Below are positions 1 to 5,370 of a stretch of 5,467 nt of DNA, piece by piece. The position numbers were made by a program, and so were the translations under genes. The first letter of the stretch is position 1. Each line of letters starts with the position of its first letter. The stretch is from an uncultured Duganella sp. (GTDB lineage: Bacteria; Pseudomonadota; Gammaproteobacteria; Burkholderiales; Burkholderiaceae): assembly GCA_946482335.1 (NCBI GenBank), contig CAMLRG010000276.1:1-5467 (forward strand). The letters run 5' to 3'. The notes under the pieces are model-generated. The model did not search any database and had not been told where the DNA came from. It saw nothing but the letters and a program-made list of their open reading frames with translations.

Positions 1-15
1 TTTGGCGTTGTTCAT
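1..15 (-). CDS. nth: 5' end of probable endonuclease III (nth), cut by window edge
   Basis: Reading leftward, an ATG at 15-13 overlaps the stop codon of the RsxB-like gene as ATGA, and the five codons in view encode M-N-N-A-K. From memory, Nth proteins start with a very similar stretch (E. coli Nth begins MNKAKR), and nth lies directly downstream of the rsx genes in E. coli and of stand-alone rsxB genes in betaproteobacteria. The product would be a 4Fe-4S DNA glycosylase/AP lyase that removes oxidised pyrimidines. The four-base overlap suggests translational coupling with rsxB. Only five residues are visible, so the identification is an inference from synteny and this short match; any other gene starting here cannot be excluded. 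Confidence 0.5.
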
Positions 16-689
16 TTATTTTTGTCGGCTTCAGCGCGCTGGCGGGCGCGTTCCATGGCGGCGGCGATGATCTGGCGCTTGCGTTCCTTTTCCGCCAATT
101 CGGCTTCATTCTCGGGTGTCAGCCGTTCCACCGCTTCGGCTTTGGCCTTGGCCTTGGCGGCCAGGCGCGCATCGTTCTCTTCGCGTTCGCGGATCAGGCG
201 TGCCAGGCGGAAGTCGTGGCGCTCGCGCGCTTCGTCCGCTTGCGCTTGCGTCCATGCGTCCCAGCCGGTGGTTTCGGTCACTGGATACATGACGATGCAG
301 TCGACCGGGCACGCCGGCACGCACAGGTCGCAGCCGGTGCAATCCTTCGGGATGATGGTGTGCATCTGCTTGGCCGCGCCAATGATGGCATCGACGGGGC
401 AGGCCTGGATGCACAGCGTGCAGCCGATGCACAGCGATTCGTCGATGAAGGCCACCGCGCGTGGGCGCTCGAAGCCATTGACGGGATTCAGCGGGATGAC
501 AGGGCGTCCGGTCACGCTGGACAGGCGGCGGATGCCTTCGGCGCCCCCGGGCGGGCATTGGTTGATGTTCGCTTCGCCGGACGCGATGGCTTCAGCATAC
601 GGGCGGCAGCCTTTGTAGCTGCACTTCGTGCATTGGGTCTGCGGCAGCACATCTTCGATGCGGTCGGCCAGGGTCTTCGGATCAGTCAC
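12..689 (-). CDS. rsxB: Stand-alone RnfB/RsxB-type polyferredoxin
   Basis: Predicted 225-residue iron-sulfur electron-transfer protein related to subunit B of the Rnf/Rsx complex. Residues 20-45 hold the RnfB-type 4Fe-4S motif (Cys20, Cys23, Cys28, Cys45, followed by PPGG). Two bacterial ferredoxin motifs follow, Cys87/90/93/97 and Cys117/120/123/127, each ending in CPVD. The tail from about 150 is rich in Ala, Glu, Arg and Lys and should be a charged helix. The hydrophobic N-terminal anchor of classical RnfB is absent, so it is probably cytosolic. The start is uncertain: GTG at 689 is chosen because the family's conserved sequence begins just after it; TTG at 695 is in frame, and no good ribosome binding site is seen for either. 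The open frame continues upstream but runs antisense into the next gene. No other rnf/rsx subunit is in view, and the redox partner is unknown. The family assignment is firm; the role is inferred. Confidence 0.88.
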   Translation of the reverse strand: MTDPKTLADRIEDVLPQTQCTKCSYKGCRPYAEAIASGEANINQCPPGGAEGIRRLSSVTGRPVIPLNPVNGFERPRAVAFIDESLCIGCTLCIQACPVDAIIGAAKQMHTIIPKDCTGCDLCVPACPVDCIVMYPVTETTGWDAWTQAQADEARERHDFRLARLIREREENDARLAAKAKAKAEAVERLTPENEAELAEKERKRQIIAAAMERARQRAEADKNK

Positions 690-802
690 GGTCAAGGGCG
701 AAACGTAAAGCGTTATTATCCAATATCTGCGCCACCTGTGCGGAAGTTGCCTTATGTCAACCTTTATGGGAACATAGCGTCTTCTTTCCGAGGAAGGGAT
801 CC

Positions 803-1579
803 ATGTGTGATGTGCGGCTGATTGCTGGTGTGTTTTGCCTGCTGCTCGGGTGGCAGGGCGCTGTCTTCGCCGGCGCGAAAGTACGCCTGGCATCGGATGA
901 ATGGCCGCCATTCGTGTCCAGCGAGTTGCCCGATAACGGGTTGTCCGGAGCCTATTCCGCGGCGGTGTTTGCGCGTCTCGGCAGCATTGCCGCCATCGAC
1001 TACTACCCCTGGAAACGCGCCATGGAAGTGGGTATGCACGATCCGCGCTTTGCCGGCTTCCTCGCCGTTTGGCGCACGCCTCAGCGCGAGAGCCATTGCC
1101 ACTTTTCCGCGCCGATCGGCAGCACCATGACCGTGCTGGCTTACCTGAAAGAGTCGCCGGTATTGGCGTCCAACTTGCGCGAACTGCGCGAAGCCAGCAT
1201 CGGCACAGTCGCCGGTTATTCGAACGGCGAAGAATTCGATAGCCTGGTGCGGCGGGGCGTCCTGCATGTGCAGGAGGGCGTCAACGACGAGACCAACTTA
1301 CGCAAGCTGCTCGGCAAACGCTTCGATGCGATGGTCATCGAGAAGCGCGTGCTGAGGTATTTGTTGGCGAACCAGCGCTTTTCACGTGCCGAACGTGAGC
1401 GCATCACCTTTGCCGAAAATCTGTTCCACGAACGCACGGTCCACATTTGCTTCAAGCGTACGCCCGCCGGCCAGGCGCAGCAGCGCGCCTTCAACGAAGC
1501 CGCGCGCGAAATCGACCTCGGCAGGTTCGAACGCGACTACCTGCGCCGTCTCGACAACGATCGCCCGACCGTCAATTAG
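803..1579 (+). CDS. Periplasmic substrate-binding protein, family 3 type
   Basis: Predicted 258-residue exported protein resembling family 3 solute-binding proteins (polar amino acid type). Residues 1-23 form a signal peptide: short start with Arg5, hydrophobic core 6-16, and an Ala-rich cleavage site V-F-A before residue 24. The mature protein opens with a beta strand and the ASDEWPPF stretch at 30-37 typical of the family. It then has YYPWKRAME near 70 and a WRTPQRES segment near 90 followed by FSAPIG, matching the usual RT-x-ER-x-FS-x-PI pattern. A strong ribosome binding site, AGGAAGGG at 791-798, fixes the ATG at 803. No permease or ATPase gene is adjacent, so it may be an orphan receptor or sensor-like binding protein rather than part of a transporter encoded here. 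It diverges from rsxB and converges on the ArsR gene. The ligand cannot be told from sequence. Confidence 0.85.
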   Translation: MCDVRLIAGVFCLLLGWQGAVFAGAKVRLASDEWPPFVSSELPDNGLSGAYSAAVFARLGSIAAIDYYPWKRAMEVGMHDPRFAGFLAVWRTPQRESHCHFSAPIGSTMTVLAYLKESPVLASNLRELREASIGTVAGYSNGEEFDSLVRRGVLHVQEGVNDETNLRKLLGKRFDAMVIEKRVLRYLLANQRFSRAERERITFAENLFHERTVHICFKRTPAGQAQQRAFNEAAREIDLGRFERDYLRRLDNDRPTVN

Positions 1580-1584
1580 TGCTT

Positions 1585-1618
1585 GCGCCGTTTCGCCCTG
1601 GCCGCCGGCCAGCGGCGC
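1585..1618. terminator. GC-rich stem-loop between convergent genes
   Basis: Just after the binding-protein stop codon, GCGCCG (1585-1590) can pair with CGGCGC (1613-1618). Inside lies a 15-base palindrome, CTGGCCGCCGGCCAG (1598-1612). A 7-base bulge (1591-1597) separates the two stems. There is no T-tract on either side, so this is not a textbook intrinsic terminator. Its place between two convergent genes makes a transcription-ending role reasonable but unproven. Confidence 0.35.
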
Positions 1619-1637
1619 GTAGTAAGCACTCATTTCC

Positions 1638-1943
1638 TCACTCCTTGGGACAGTAAAGTTTGTACAGCACCTGCAGTACCGCCATCGCCTCGGCGCTGGC
1701 GATGCGGTAGAAAATCTGCTTGCCTTCGCGCCGCGTGGCGACCAGTCCGCCGTTGCGCAGCACGGTCAATTGTTGCGACAGCGTTGGCTGCGCGATGCCG
1801 GTCGCAGTTTCCAGAGCGCCGACCGAATGCTCGCCCTGCACCAGTTGGCAAAGCAGCAGCAGGCGATCCTGGTTGGACAGGGTCTTGAGCAGCCCGGATG
1901 CGCGTCCGGCGGCCGCCTGCAAGGCAACGGGATCGATTTTCAT
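1638..1943 (-). CDS. ArsR-family regulator, BigR/SqrR/YgaV-like persulfide sensor
   Basis: Predicted 101-residue winged-helix repressor. The helix LLKTLSN-x-DRLLLL leads to Cys32; the recognition region at about 47-62 reads T-G-I-A-Q-P-T-L-S-Q-Q-L, and a wing follows at 66-80 (GGLVATRREGKQIFYRI). The protein ends in YCPKE with Cys98. Cysteines in these two positions, 66 residues apart, match the spacing I recall for SqrR (Cys41 and Cys107), and YgaV likewise ends in YCP. Members of this group derepress when the two thiols are bridged by reactive sulfur species. The classical ArsR metal motif CxC is absent. The ATG at 1943 is chosen because conservation begins there; an in-frame TTG at 1973 would add ten residues encoded by the operator-like AT tract. 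No clear ribosome binding site precedes the ATG, so initiation may be near-leaderless. No sulfide-oxidation gene is adjacent. The regulator class is secure; the signal is inferred from family knowledge. Confidence 0.87.
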   Translation of the reverse strand: MKIDPVALQAAAGRASGLLKTLSNQDRLLLLCQLVQGEHSVGALETATGIAQPTLSQQLTVLRNGGLVATRREGKQIFYRIASAEAMAVLQVLYKLYCPKE

Positions 1944-1963
1944 AATATATAAAAAAGTATATT
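1944..1963. promoter_or_regulatory. AT-rich palindrome, probable ArsR/BigR-type operator
   Basis: AATATA (1944-1949) and TATATT (1958-1963) form a perfect inverted repeat with an 8-base spacer, directly against the regulator's start codon and in sharp contrast to its GC-rich surroundings. On the minus strand TATACT (1962-1957) within it is a good -10 candidate, though no convincing -35 is seen. BigR-type repressors are known to bind AT-rich palindromes over their own promoters, so autorepression is the likely role. This is inferred from position and symmetry. Confidence 0.55.
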
Positions 1964-1978
1964 TTATGGCCAATTAAT

Positions 1979-1998
1979 AGCCGGGCATTTACCCGGCT
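1979..1998 (-). terminator. Stem-loop after phaZ
   Basis: AGCCGGG (1979-1985) and CCCGGCT (1992-1998) form a perfect 7-bp stem with a 6-base loop, 38 bases downstream of the phaZ stop codon. On the minus strand it is followed by ATTAATTGG rather than a run of T, so it is a weak or partial intrinsic terminator. It separates phaZ transcription from the ArsR-family regulator that follows. Confidence 0.5.
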
Positions 1999-2035
1999 GG
2001 CGGTGGGAAAGGCGCCGCGCGAAGGCGGCCCCCAT

Positions 2036-3271
2036 TCAGCCGTGTTTCTTGATGAAGGCGGCGATGCGCGGGCAGACGGTCTCGCGCCAGCGGCGGCCGG
2101 AGAAGATGCCGTAGTGGCCGGCACCCGGCACCACGAAGTCTTCCTGCATGTCGGCCGGGATGTTGGAGCACAGGTCATGCGCCGCCTGGGTCTGGCCGGC
2201 GCCGGAAATATCATCCAGTTCGCCTTCGACGGTCATCAGCGCCACGTCCTTGATGTCCTGCGGACGCACGAACACGCCATCCACCTCCCAAGTGCCCTGC
2301 GGCAGGCGGAATTCCTGGAACACGGTCTTGATCGTGTCGAGGTAGTACTCGGCCGGCATGTCCAGCACTGCGTTGTATTCGTCGTAGAACTTGCGGTGGA
2401 TCTCCGCCGGCTCGTCGTCGCCGCGCACCAGGTGCATGTAGAACTCGCGGTGCGACTGCGCATGGCGGCCCGGGTTCATCGCAATGAAACCGGCGTGCTG
2501 CAGGAAGCCTGGATACACCTTGCGCCCGAAGCCGGGATAGTTGGGCGGCACCGCATAGATCACGGTGTTCTCGAACCAGGAGAACTTCTTTTCGACCGCC
2601 AGGTTGTTGACCTGGGTGGGCGATTTGCGCGGATCGATCGGGCCGCCCATCATGGTCATGGTCTTCGGCAGTTTCGGATCCTTGTTGGTCGCCATCAGCG
2701 AAATGGCGGCCAGGACCGGCACGGTCGGCTGGCAGACGGAAATCACGTGCATGTCAGGGCCGAGACGGCGGATGAATTCCTGCACGTACTTCACATAGTC
2801 GTTCAGGTGGAAGGCGCCTTCCGACAGCGGCACCTGGCGCGCGTCGATCCAGTCGGTGATGTAGACGTCGTGCTCGGAGAGCAAGGCTTGCACGGTATCG
2901 CGCAGCAGCGTCGCATGGTGGCCGGACAGCGGGGCAACCAGCAGCACGGTCGGTTGCTTGAGCGCCTTGAACTCCTTTTCCGGCATGTCCTTGCGGAAGT
3001 GGAGCAGTTTGCAGAACGGCTTGCTCTCGATGACGCGCTCGATGATATGGACATCCTTGCCATTGACCGTCGCATGCTTGATGCCGAATTCCGGCTTCTC
3101 GTATTCCTTGCCCAGGCGGTACATCAACTCATAGCCGGCCGCGATGCGCTGCGAGAACGGGGTATGGGCCAGGGGCGATACCGGATTGGTAAACAACTTG
3201 GACGAAGCTTCGGCCCACTGCATCAGGGGATGCAGGAGCGAGCGTTGCATTTCGTGCAATTGGTAAAGCAT
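2036..3271 (-). CDS. phaZ: Intracellular polyhydroxybutyrate depolymerase
   Basis: Predicted 411-residue cytoplasmic enzyme that hydrolyses native (amorphous) poly-3-hydroxybutyrate granules, releasing stored carbon. From memory, it closely resembles the roughly 419-residue PhaZ1 of Ralstonia eutropha along its whole length, from MLYQLHE at the start to GHYGIFSGRRWRE near the end. The expected Cys-Asp-His triad is visible: Cys180 in SVCQPT, Asp353 in GELDDISGAGQ and His386 in GAGHYGIF. There is no signal peptide, as expected for an intracellular depolymerase. The ATG at 3271 is chosen because the family starts with MLYQ; an in-frame TTG at 3298 adds nine residues unlike the family, and the ribosome binding site (GGCGGGA) is only moderate. 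It appears to be transcribed alone, between the reductase terminator and the hairpin at 1979-1998. No PHA synthase or phasin gene is in view. Confidence 0.96.
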   Translation of the reverse strand: MLYQLHEMQRSLLHPLMQWAEASSKLFTNPVSPLAHTPFSQRIAAGYELMYRLGKEYEKPEFGIKHATVNGKDVHIIERVIESKPFCKLLHFRKDMPEKEFKALKQPTVLLVAPLSGHHATLLRDTVQALLSEHDVYITDWIDARQVPLSEGAFHLNDYVKYVQEFIRRLGPDMHVISVCQPTVPVLAAISLMATNKDPKLPKTMTMMGGPIDPRKSPTQVNNLAVEKKFSWFENTVIYAVPPNYPGFGRKVYPGFLQHAGFIAMNPGRHAQSHREFYMHLVRGDDEPAEIHRKFYDEYNAVLDMPAEYYLDTIKTVFQEFRLPQGTWEVDGVFVRPQDIKDVALMTVEGELDDISGAGQTQAAHDLCSNIPADMQEDFVVPGAGHYGIFSGRRWRETVCPRIAAFIKKHG

Positions 3272-3315
3272 AGTATGTCCCGCCGAAAATTGTGGCAATG
3301 CGCAAAGTTAGTTCA

Positions 3316-3354
3316 ATTATAGGCCATTTATACATGACCTACAGCATTCCGCAA
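3316..3354 (-). promoter_or_regulatory. Candidate phaZ promoter region
   Basis: Upstream of phaZ on the minus strand, a consensus -10 hexamer TATAAT lies at 3321-3316, about 45 bases before the start codon, but has no good -35 at the usual distance. An alternative pair is TTGCGG (3354-3349) with TATAAA (3332-3327), spaced 16 bases. Either could serve and the sequence does not decide between them. The remainder of the 208-base gap between phaZ and the reductase holds only the terminator at 3423-3451 and no coding sequence I can support. Confidence 0.35.
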
Positions 3355-3422
3355 TACCCACCAGAAAGTAGATAAACAACGGCCAATACCTCATGGTTCC
3401 AACATAATACGGGCAGGCAAAC

Positions 3423-3451
3423 AAAAAAAGCAGCGTTTCCGCTGCTTTTTT
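3423..3451 (-). terminator. Intrinsic terminator of the ferredoxin reductase gene
   Basis: GCAGCG (3430-3435) and CGCTGC (3440-3445) make a perfect 6-bp stem with a TTTC loop (GAAA on the minus strand), flanked by runs of A on the left and T on the right that extend the stem. Read on the minus strand, the hairpin follows the reductase stop codon by 28 bases and ends in a run of seven T. The T-run on the other strand makes it potentially bidirectional, but no plus-strand gene ends here. Confidence 0.9.
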
Positions 3452-3479
3452 GTAGGATCGCTCCGAAGAATCGGTCGGA

Positions 3480-4547
3480 TCAGTCGAACACCGGGGTTTC
3501 CACGCCCAGCACTTTGTGCAGTTTCGGCGAGGTGGTGGTGTACTGCATGTGGATTTTCTTGTCCGGGAAGATGTATGGTGCAGCGCCGAAAGCGGCCAGC
3601 GCGGCTTCATGGAAGCCCGACAGGATGAGCTTCTTCTTGCCTGGATAAGTGTTGATGTCGCCCACGGCAAAGATGCCCGGCACATTGGTTTCGAACTTTT
3701 CGGTCGACACCACTTTCAGCTGCTTGCGCTCGATATCCAGGCCCCACTCGGCGATCGGGCCCAGCTTTGGCGACAGGCCGTAGAACACCAGCAGCATATC
3801 CAGCGGCACGCGGCGGGTCACGCCGTCGGCGCCGGTCACGCGCAGCTCGGACAGCTTGTCGTCCTTGGTTTCGATGCCCGATACCTGGCCGATGATCAGC
3901 TGCATCTCGTACTCGTCGCACAGCTGCTTCATCTTCGCCACGGAAGCCGGGGCGGCGCGGAAGTCTTCACGGCGGTGCAGCAGCACCACGGATTCGGCCT
4001 TGCCCACGAAGTTCAGGGCCCAGTCCAGCGCGGAGTCGCCGCCGCCGCAGATGACCAGGTTCTTGCCTTCGAACTTGCTCGGGTCTTTCACGCGGTAGAA
4101 CAGTTGCGAGCCTTCGAAGGCTTCGATGCCTTCCACCTTCATGGTGCGCGGCTGGAACGAACCGACGCCGGCGGCGATGAAGATGGTCTTGGTGATGAAC
4201 TTGGTGCCCAGCGAGGTTTCCACGTCGAAGCGGCCGTCTTCACGCTTTTGCACGACGGTCACTTCCTGGCCCAGGTGGTAGGTGGCGCCGAACGGCTCGA
4301 TCTGCTTCAGCAGGCCGTCGGTCAATTCCTGGCCGGTGCACGATGGGATGGCGGGAATGTCGTAGATCGGCTTGTCAGGGTACAGTTCCACGCACTGGCC
4401 GCCAACGGCGTTGAGCGAGTCGATCACGTGGGCTTTGATCTCCAGCAGGCCGAGTTCGAAGACCTGGAACAGGCCGACCGGGCCGGCGCCGATGATGACT
4501 GCATCGGTCTCGTGGAGACCGCCTGGTGGGGTGCTGACGACATTCAT
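3480..4547 (-). CDS. Ferredoxin--NADP+ reductase, thioredoxin reductase-like
   Basis: Predicted 355-residue FAD enzyme moving electrons between NADPH and ferredoxin or flavodoxin in the cytoplasm. It has the two-dinucleotide-domain layout of thioredoxin reductase: FAD motif GAGPVG at 20-25, NADPH-domain motif GGGDSA at 168-173, the 2'-phosphate contact HRREDFR at 191-197, and the second FAD motif AVGD at 294-297. The redox CxxC of thioredoxin reductase is missing after GGGDSALDW, which places it in the YumC-type reductases. The tail beyond about 320 fits the C-terminal extension of that group. Possible starts are ATG at 4547 (chosen, best fit to the family), ATG at 4559 and GTG at 4580. It lies 81 bases downstream of fdxA, its likely electron partner, and ends in a strong terminator. 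A near-consensus Fur box spans the start, implying iron control. Confidence 0.93.
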   Translation of the reverse strand: MNVVSTPPGGLHETDAVIIGAGPVGLFQVFELGLLEIKAHVIDSLNAVGGQCVELYPDKPIYDIPAIPSCTGQELTDGLLKQIEPFGATYHLGQEVTVVQKREDGRFDVETSLGTKFITKTIFIAAGVGSFQPRTMKVEGIEAFEGSQLFYRVKDPSKFEGKNLVICGGGDSALDWALNFVGKAESVVLLHRREDFRAAPASVAKMKQLCDEYEMQLIIGQVSGIETKDDKLSELRVTGADGVTRRVPLDMLLVFYGLSPKLGPIAEWGLDIERKQLKVVSTEKFETNVPGIFAVGDINTYPGKKKLILSGFHEAALAAFGAAPYIFPDKKIHMQYTTTSPKLHKVLGVETPVFD

Positions 4548-4563
4548 AATGATTCTCATTCCA
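4545..4563 (-). promoter_or_regulatory. Near-consensus Fur box over the reductase start codon
   Basis: The minus-strand 19-mer TGGAATGAGAATCATTATG agrees with the classical Fur consensus GATAATGATAATCATTATC at 14 of 19 positions, including an unbroken match over AATCATTAT. It has the dyad AATGAG-A-ATCATT, with one mismatch in the symmetry. It covers both candidate ATG codons (4559 and 4547) of the reductase gene. Fur bound with Fe2+ here would block initiation or elongation, so the reductase would rise under iron shortage. Binding is inferred from sequence only. Confidence 0.6.
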
Positions 4564-4575
4564 TCTGAATAAGCG

Positions 4576-4598
4576 AACACCGCGTCGGGCGCGGTGTT
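4576..4598 (-). terminator. Hairpin between fdxA and the reductase gene
   Basis: AACACCGCG (4576-4584) and CGCGGTGTT (4590-4598) form a perfect 9-bp stem with a 5-base loop, 30 bases after the fdxA stop codon. On the minus strand it is followed by CGCTTATTC, which lacks a real T-run. It could be a partial terminator, an RNA stabiliser for the fdxA transcript or a processing site, any of which would make expression of the two genes unequal. Confidence 0.5.
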
Positions 4599-4628
4599 GC
4601 ACGTTAAATAACAGGCTTGTTGAAACGC

Positions 4629-4952
4629 TTAGCGCTTCAGCAACTGGATCTTTTCCTTGACGTCCTTGAACTGCTCGGCTTCCGGCAGGGCAGGCTTGGT
4701 CTTGGTGATAGAAGGCCAGTTGCGCGACAGGTCGGCATTGATCTTGATGAATTGCTGCTGGTCGGACGGCACGTCTTCCTCGGCGAAGATGGCGTTGACC
4801 GGGCACTCGGCCACGCACACGGCGCAGTCGATGCATTCGTCAGGGTCAATGGCCAGGAAGTTCGGGCCTTCGCGGAAGCAATCTACCGGGCAAACATCGA
4901 CGCAATCGGTATAGCGGCAGGCGATGCAGGATTCGGTGACAACGTGGGTCAT
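4629..4952 (-). CDS. fdxA: Seven-iron ferredoxin FdxA ([3Fe-4S][4Fe-4S])
   Basis: Predicted 107-residue soluble electron carrier, the same length as Azotobacter vinelandii ferredoxin I, which it matches closely from memory. By analogy, Cys9, Cys17 and Cys50 hold the [3Fe-4S] cluster and Cys21, Cys40, Cys43 and Cys46 the [4Fe-4S] cluster. Cys12 and Cys25 correspond to the free cysteines of that protein. The C-terminal half (about 57-107) has the acidic, Trp-containing extension of this family (NWPSITKTK, then PEAEQF). The ATG at 4952 is fixed by family alignment and an AGGA ribosome binding site a few bases upstream; the longer open frame to 4994 adds 14 unlike residues. A promoter lies at 5003-5031. 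It is followed by its likely reductase 81 bases downstream, which suggests a shared function in low-potential electron supply, for example to biosynthetic or stress-response enzymes. Confidence 0.96.
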   Translation of the reverse strand: MTHVVTESCIACRYTDCVDVCPVDCFREGPNFLAIDPDECIDCAVCVAECPVNAIFAEEDVPSDQQQFIKINADLSRNWPSITKTKPALPEAEQFKDVKEKIQLLKR

Positions 4953-5002
4953 AACAGTCCTATCTATATTGGAGCGCTGGAAAAAGCTCAGCAAAGCACT
5001 GT

Positions 5003-5031
5003 ATTTTAAGGCAATCCGCTATTTCTCACAA
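5003..5031 (-). promoter_or_regulatory. Sigma70-like promoter of fdxA
   Basis: On the minus strand TTGTGA (5031-5026) and TAAAAT (5008-5003) are separated by exactly 17 bases; the -10 matches consensus at 5 of 6 positions and the -35 at 4 of 6. Transcription would start near 4996, leaving a leader of about 44 bases that contains the AGGA site. I see no Fur-like box at this promoter, in contrast to the reductase start. Confidence 0.6.
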
Positions 5032-5091
5032 TTCGGGCTTAGACACAATGTAAATAAGCAAATTCGTGTTCTGGGTGAGACAACGGCGGTT

Positions 5092-5370
5092 TCAGGCGGC
5101 GGAACGGATCAGGTCGAGCAGGTCTTGCCACGGTGGCGCGCCGGTCTCGACAAAGCGCAAGCTATGCCGCCGACGGCCATCATCGGCGGTGATGGTCCAG
5201 TGGCCAAGGTCGGCTCCCAGCGGGGCTTCCGCGCCAGAAGCGGCGGCAAAAAAGCCGCTGGAGGCGAGCGCCGCCTCCAGCGCCGGACCAGCCGGGCTGA
5301 TCTCGGTGTCCACTTCAAAGTGTTGGCTGAGGCCGGCAAAGCCGCCGGCGCCGGTGGCGGTGATCTTCAT
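5092..5370 (-). CDS. Emfourin-like protein (M4 metallopeptidase inhibitor family)
   Basis: Predicted 92-residue protein. It opens MKITATGAGGFAGL (residues 1-14) and continues F-E-V-D-T, which is the signature start of protealysin inhibitor emfourin proteins. The middle (about 35-45) has the ASSGFFA segment. The second half has the paired strands typical of the family: HWTITADDGRRRHSLRF at 57-73, then a closing helix PPWQDLLDLIRSA. Emfourin of Serratia is known to inhibit the thermolysin-like M4 peptidase protealysin and is encoded beside it. There is no signal peptide, so a cytoplasmic partner is expected. The ATG at 5370 overlaps the stop of the upstream gene as ATGA; GGAGAG 14 bases upstream is too far for a normal binding site, pointing to coupled translation. 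The visible end of the upstream gene does not look like an M4 peptidase, so the target is unknown. Confidence 0.8.
   Translation of the reverse strand: MKITATGAGGFAGLSQHFEVDTEISPAGPALEAALASSGFFAAASGAEAPLGADLGHWTITADDGRRRHSLRFVETGAPPWQDLLDLIRSAA

Noticed and set aside
690..802. Promoters for rsxB and the binding-protein gene in the divergent gap
   Set aside because: GATAAT (720-715, minus) and TTGCCT (plus) were considered, but neither has a partner hexamer at proper spacing, so only the ribosome binding site at 791-798 is supported.
22..821. Two plus-strand frames of about 200 codons opposite rsxB
   Set aside because: They are low-complexity Ala/Arg/Ser-rich shadows of the ferredoxin gene, with no binding site or family resemblance.
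690..911. N-terminal extension of RsxB through the divergent gene (299 residues in all)
   Set aside because: The added 74 residues would overlap the start of the solute-binding gene on the other strand and have no family resemblance; conservation begins at about 689.
2014..2029. GC-rich hairpin GCCGC ... GCGGC just after phaZ
   Set aside because: It has only 5 base pairs in a very GC-rich stretch with no T-run; the 7-bp hairpin at 1979-1998 is the better candidate.
2003..3322. A 439-codon open frame on the plus strand, opposite phaZ
   Set aside because: It is an antisense shadow: the composition is rich in His, Arg, Gln and Val without any recognisable family, while the opposite strand encodes a complete phaZ with its catalytic triad.
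3516..4568. A 350-codon open frame on the plus strand, opposite the reductase
   Set aside because: It mirrors a complete, well-conserved flavoenzyme on the minus strand; its own protein has no motif and an unnatural His/Gln/Val-rich composition.
5043..5070. Loose dyad ACACAA ... TTCGTGT upstream of the fdxA promoter
   Set aside because: The symmetry is imperfect and short and fits no regulator consensus I could name.
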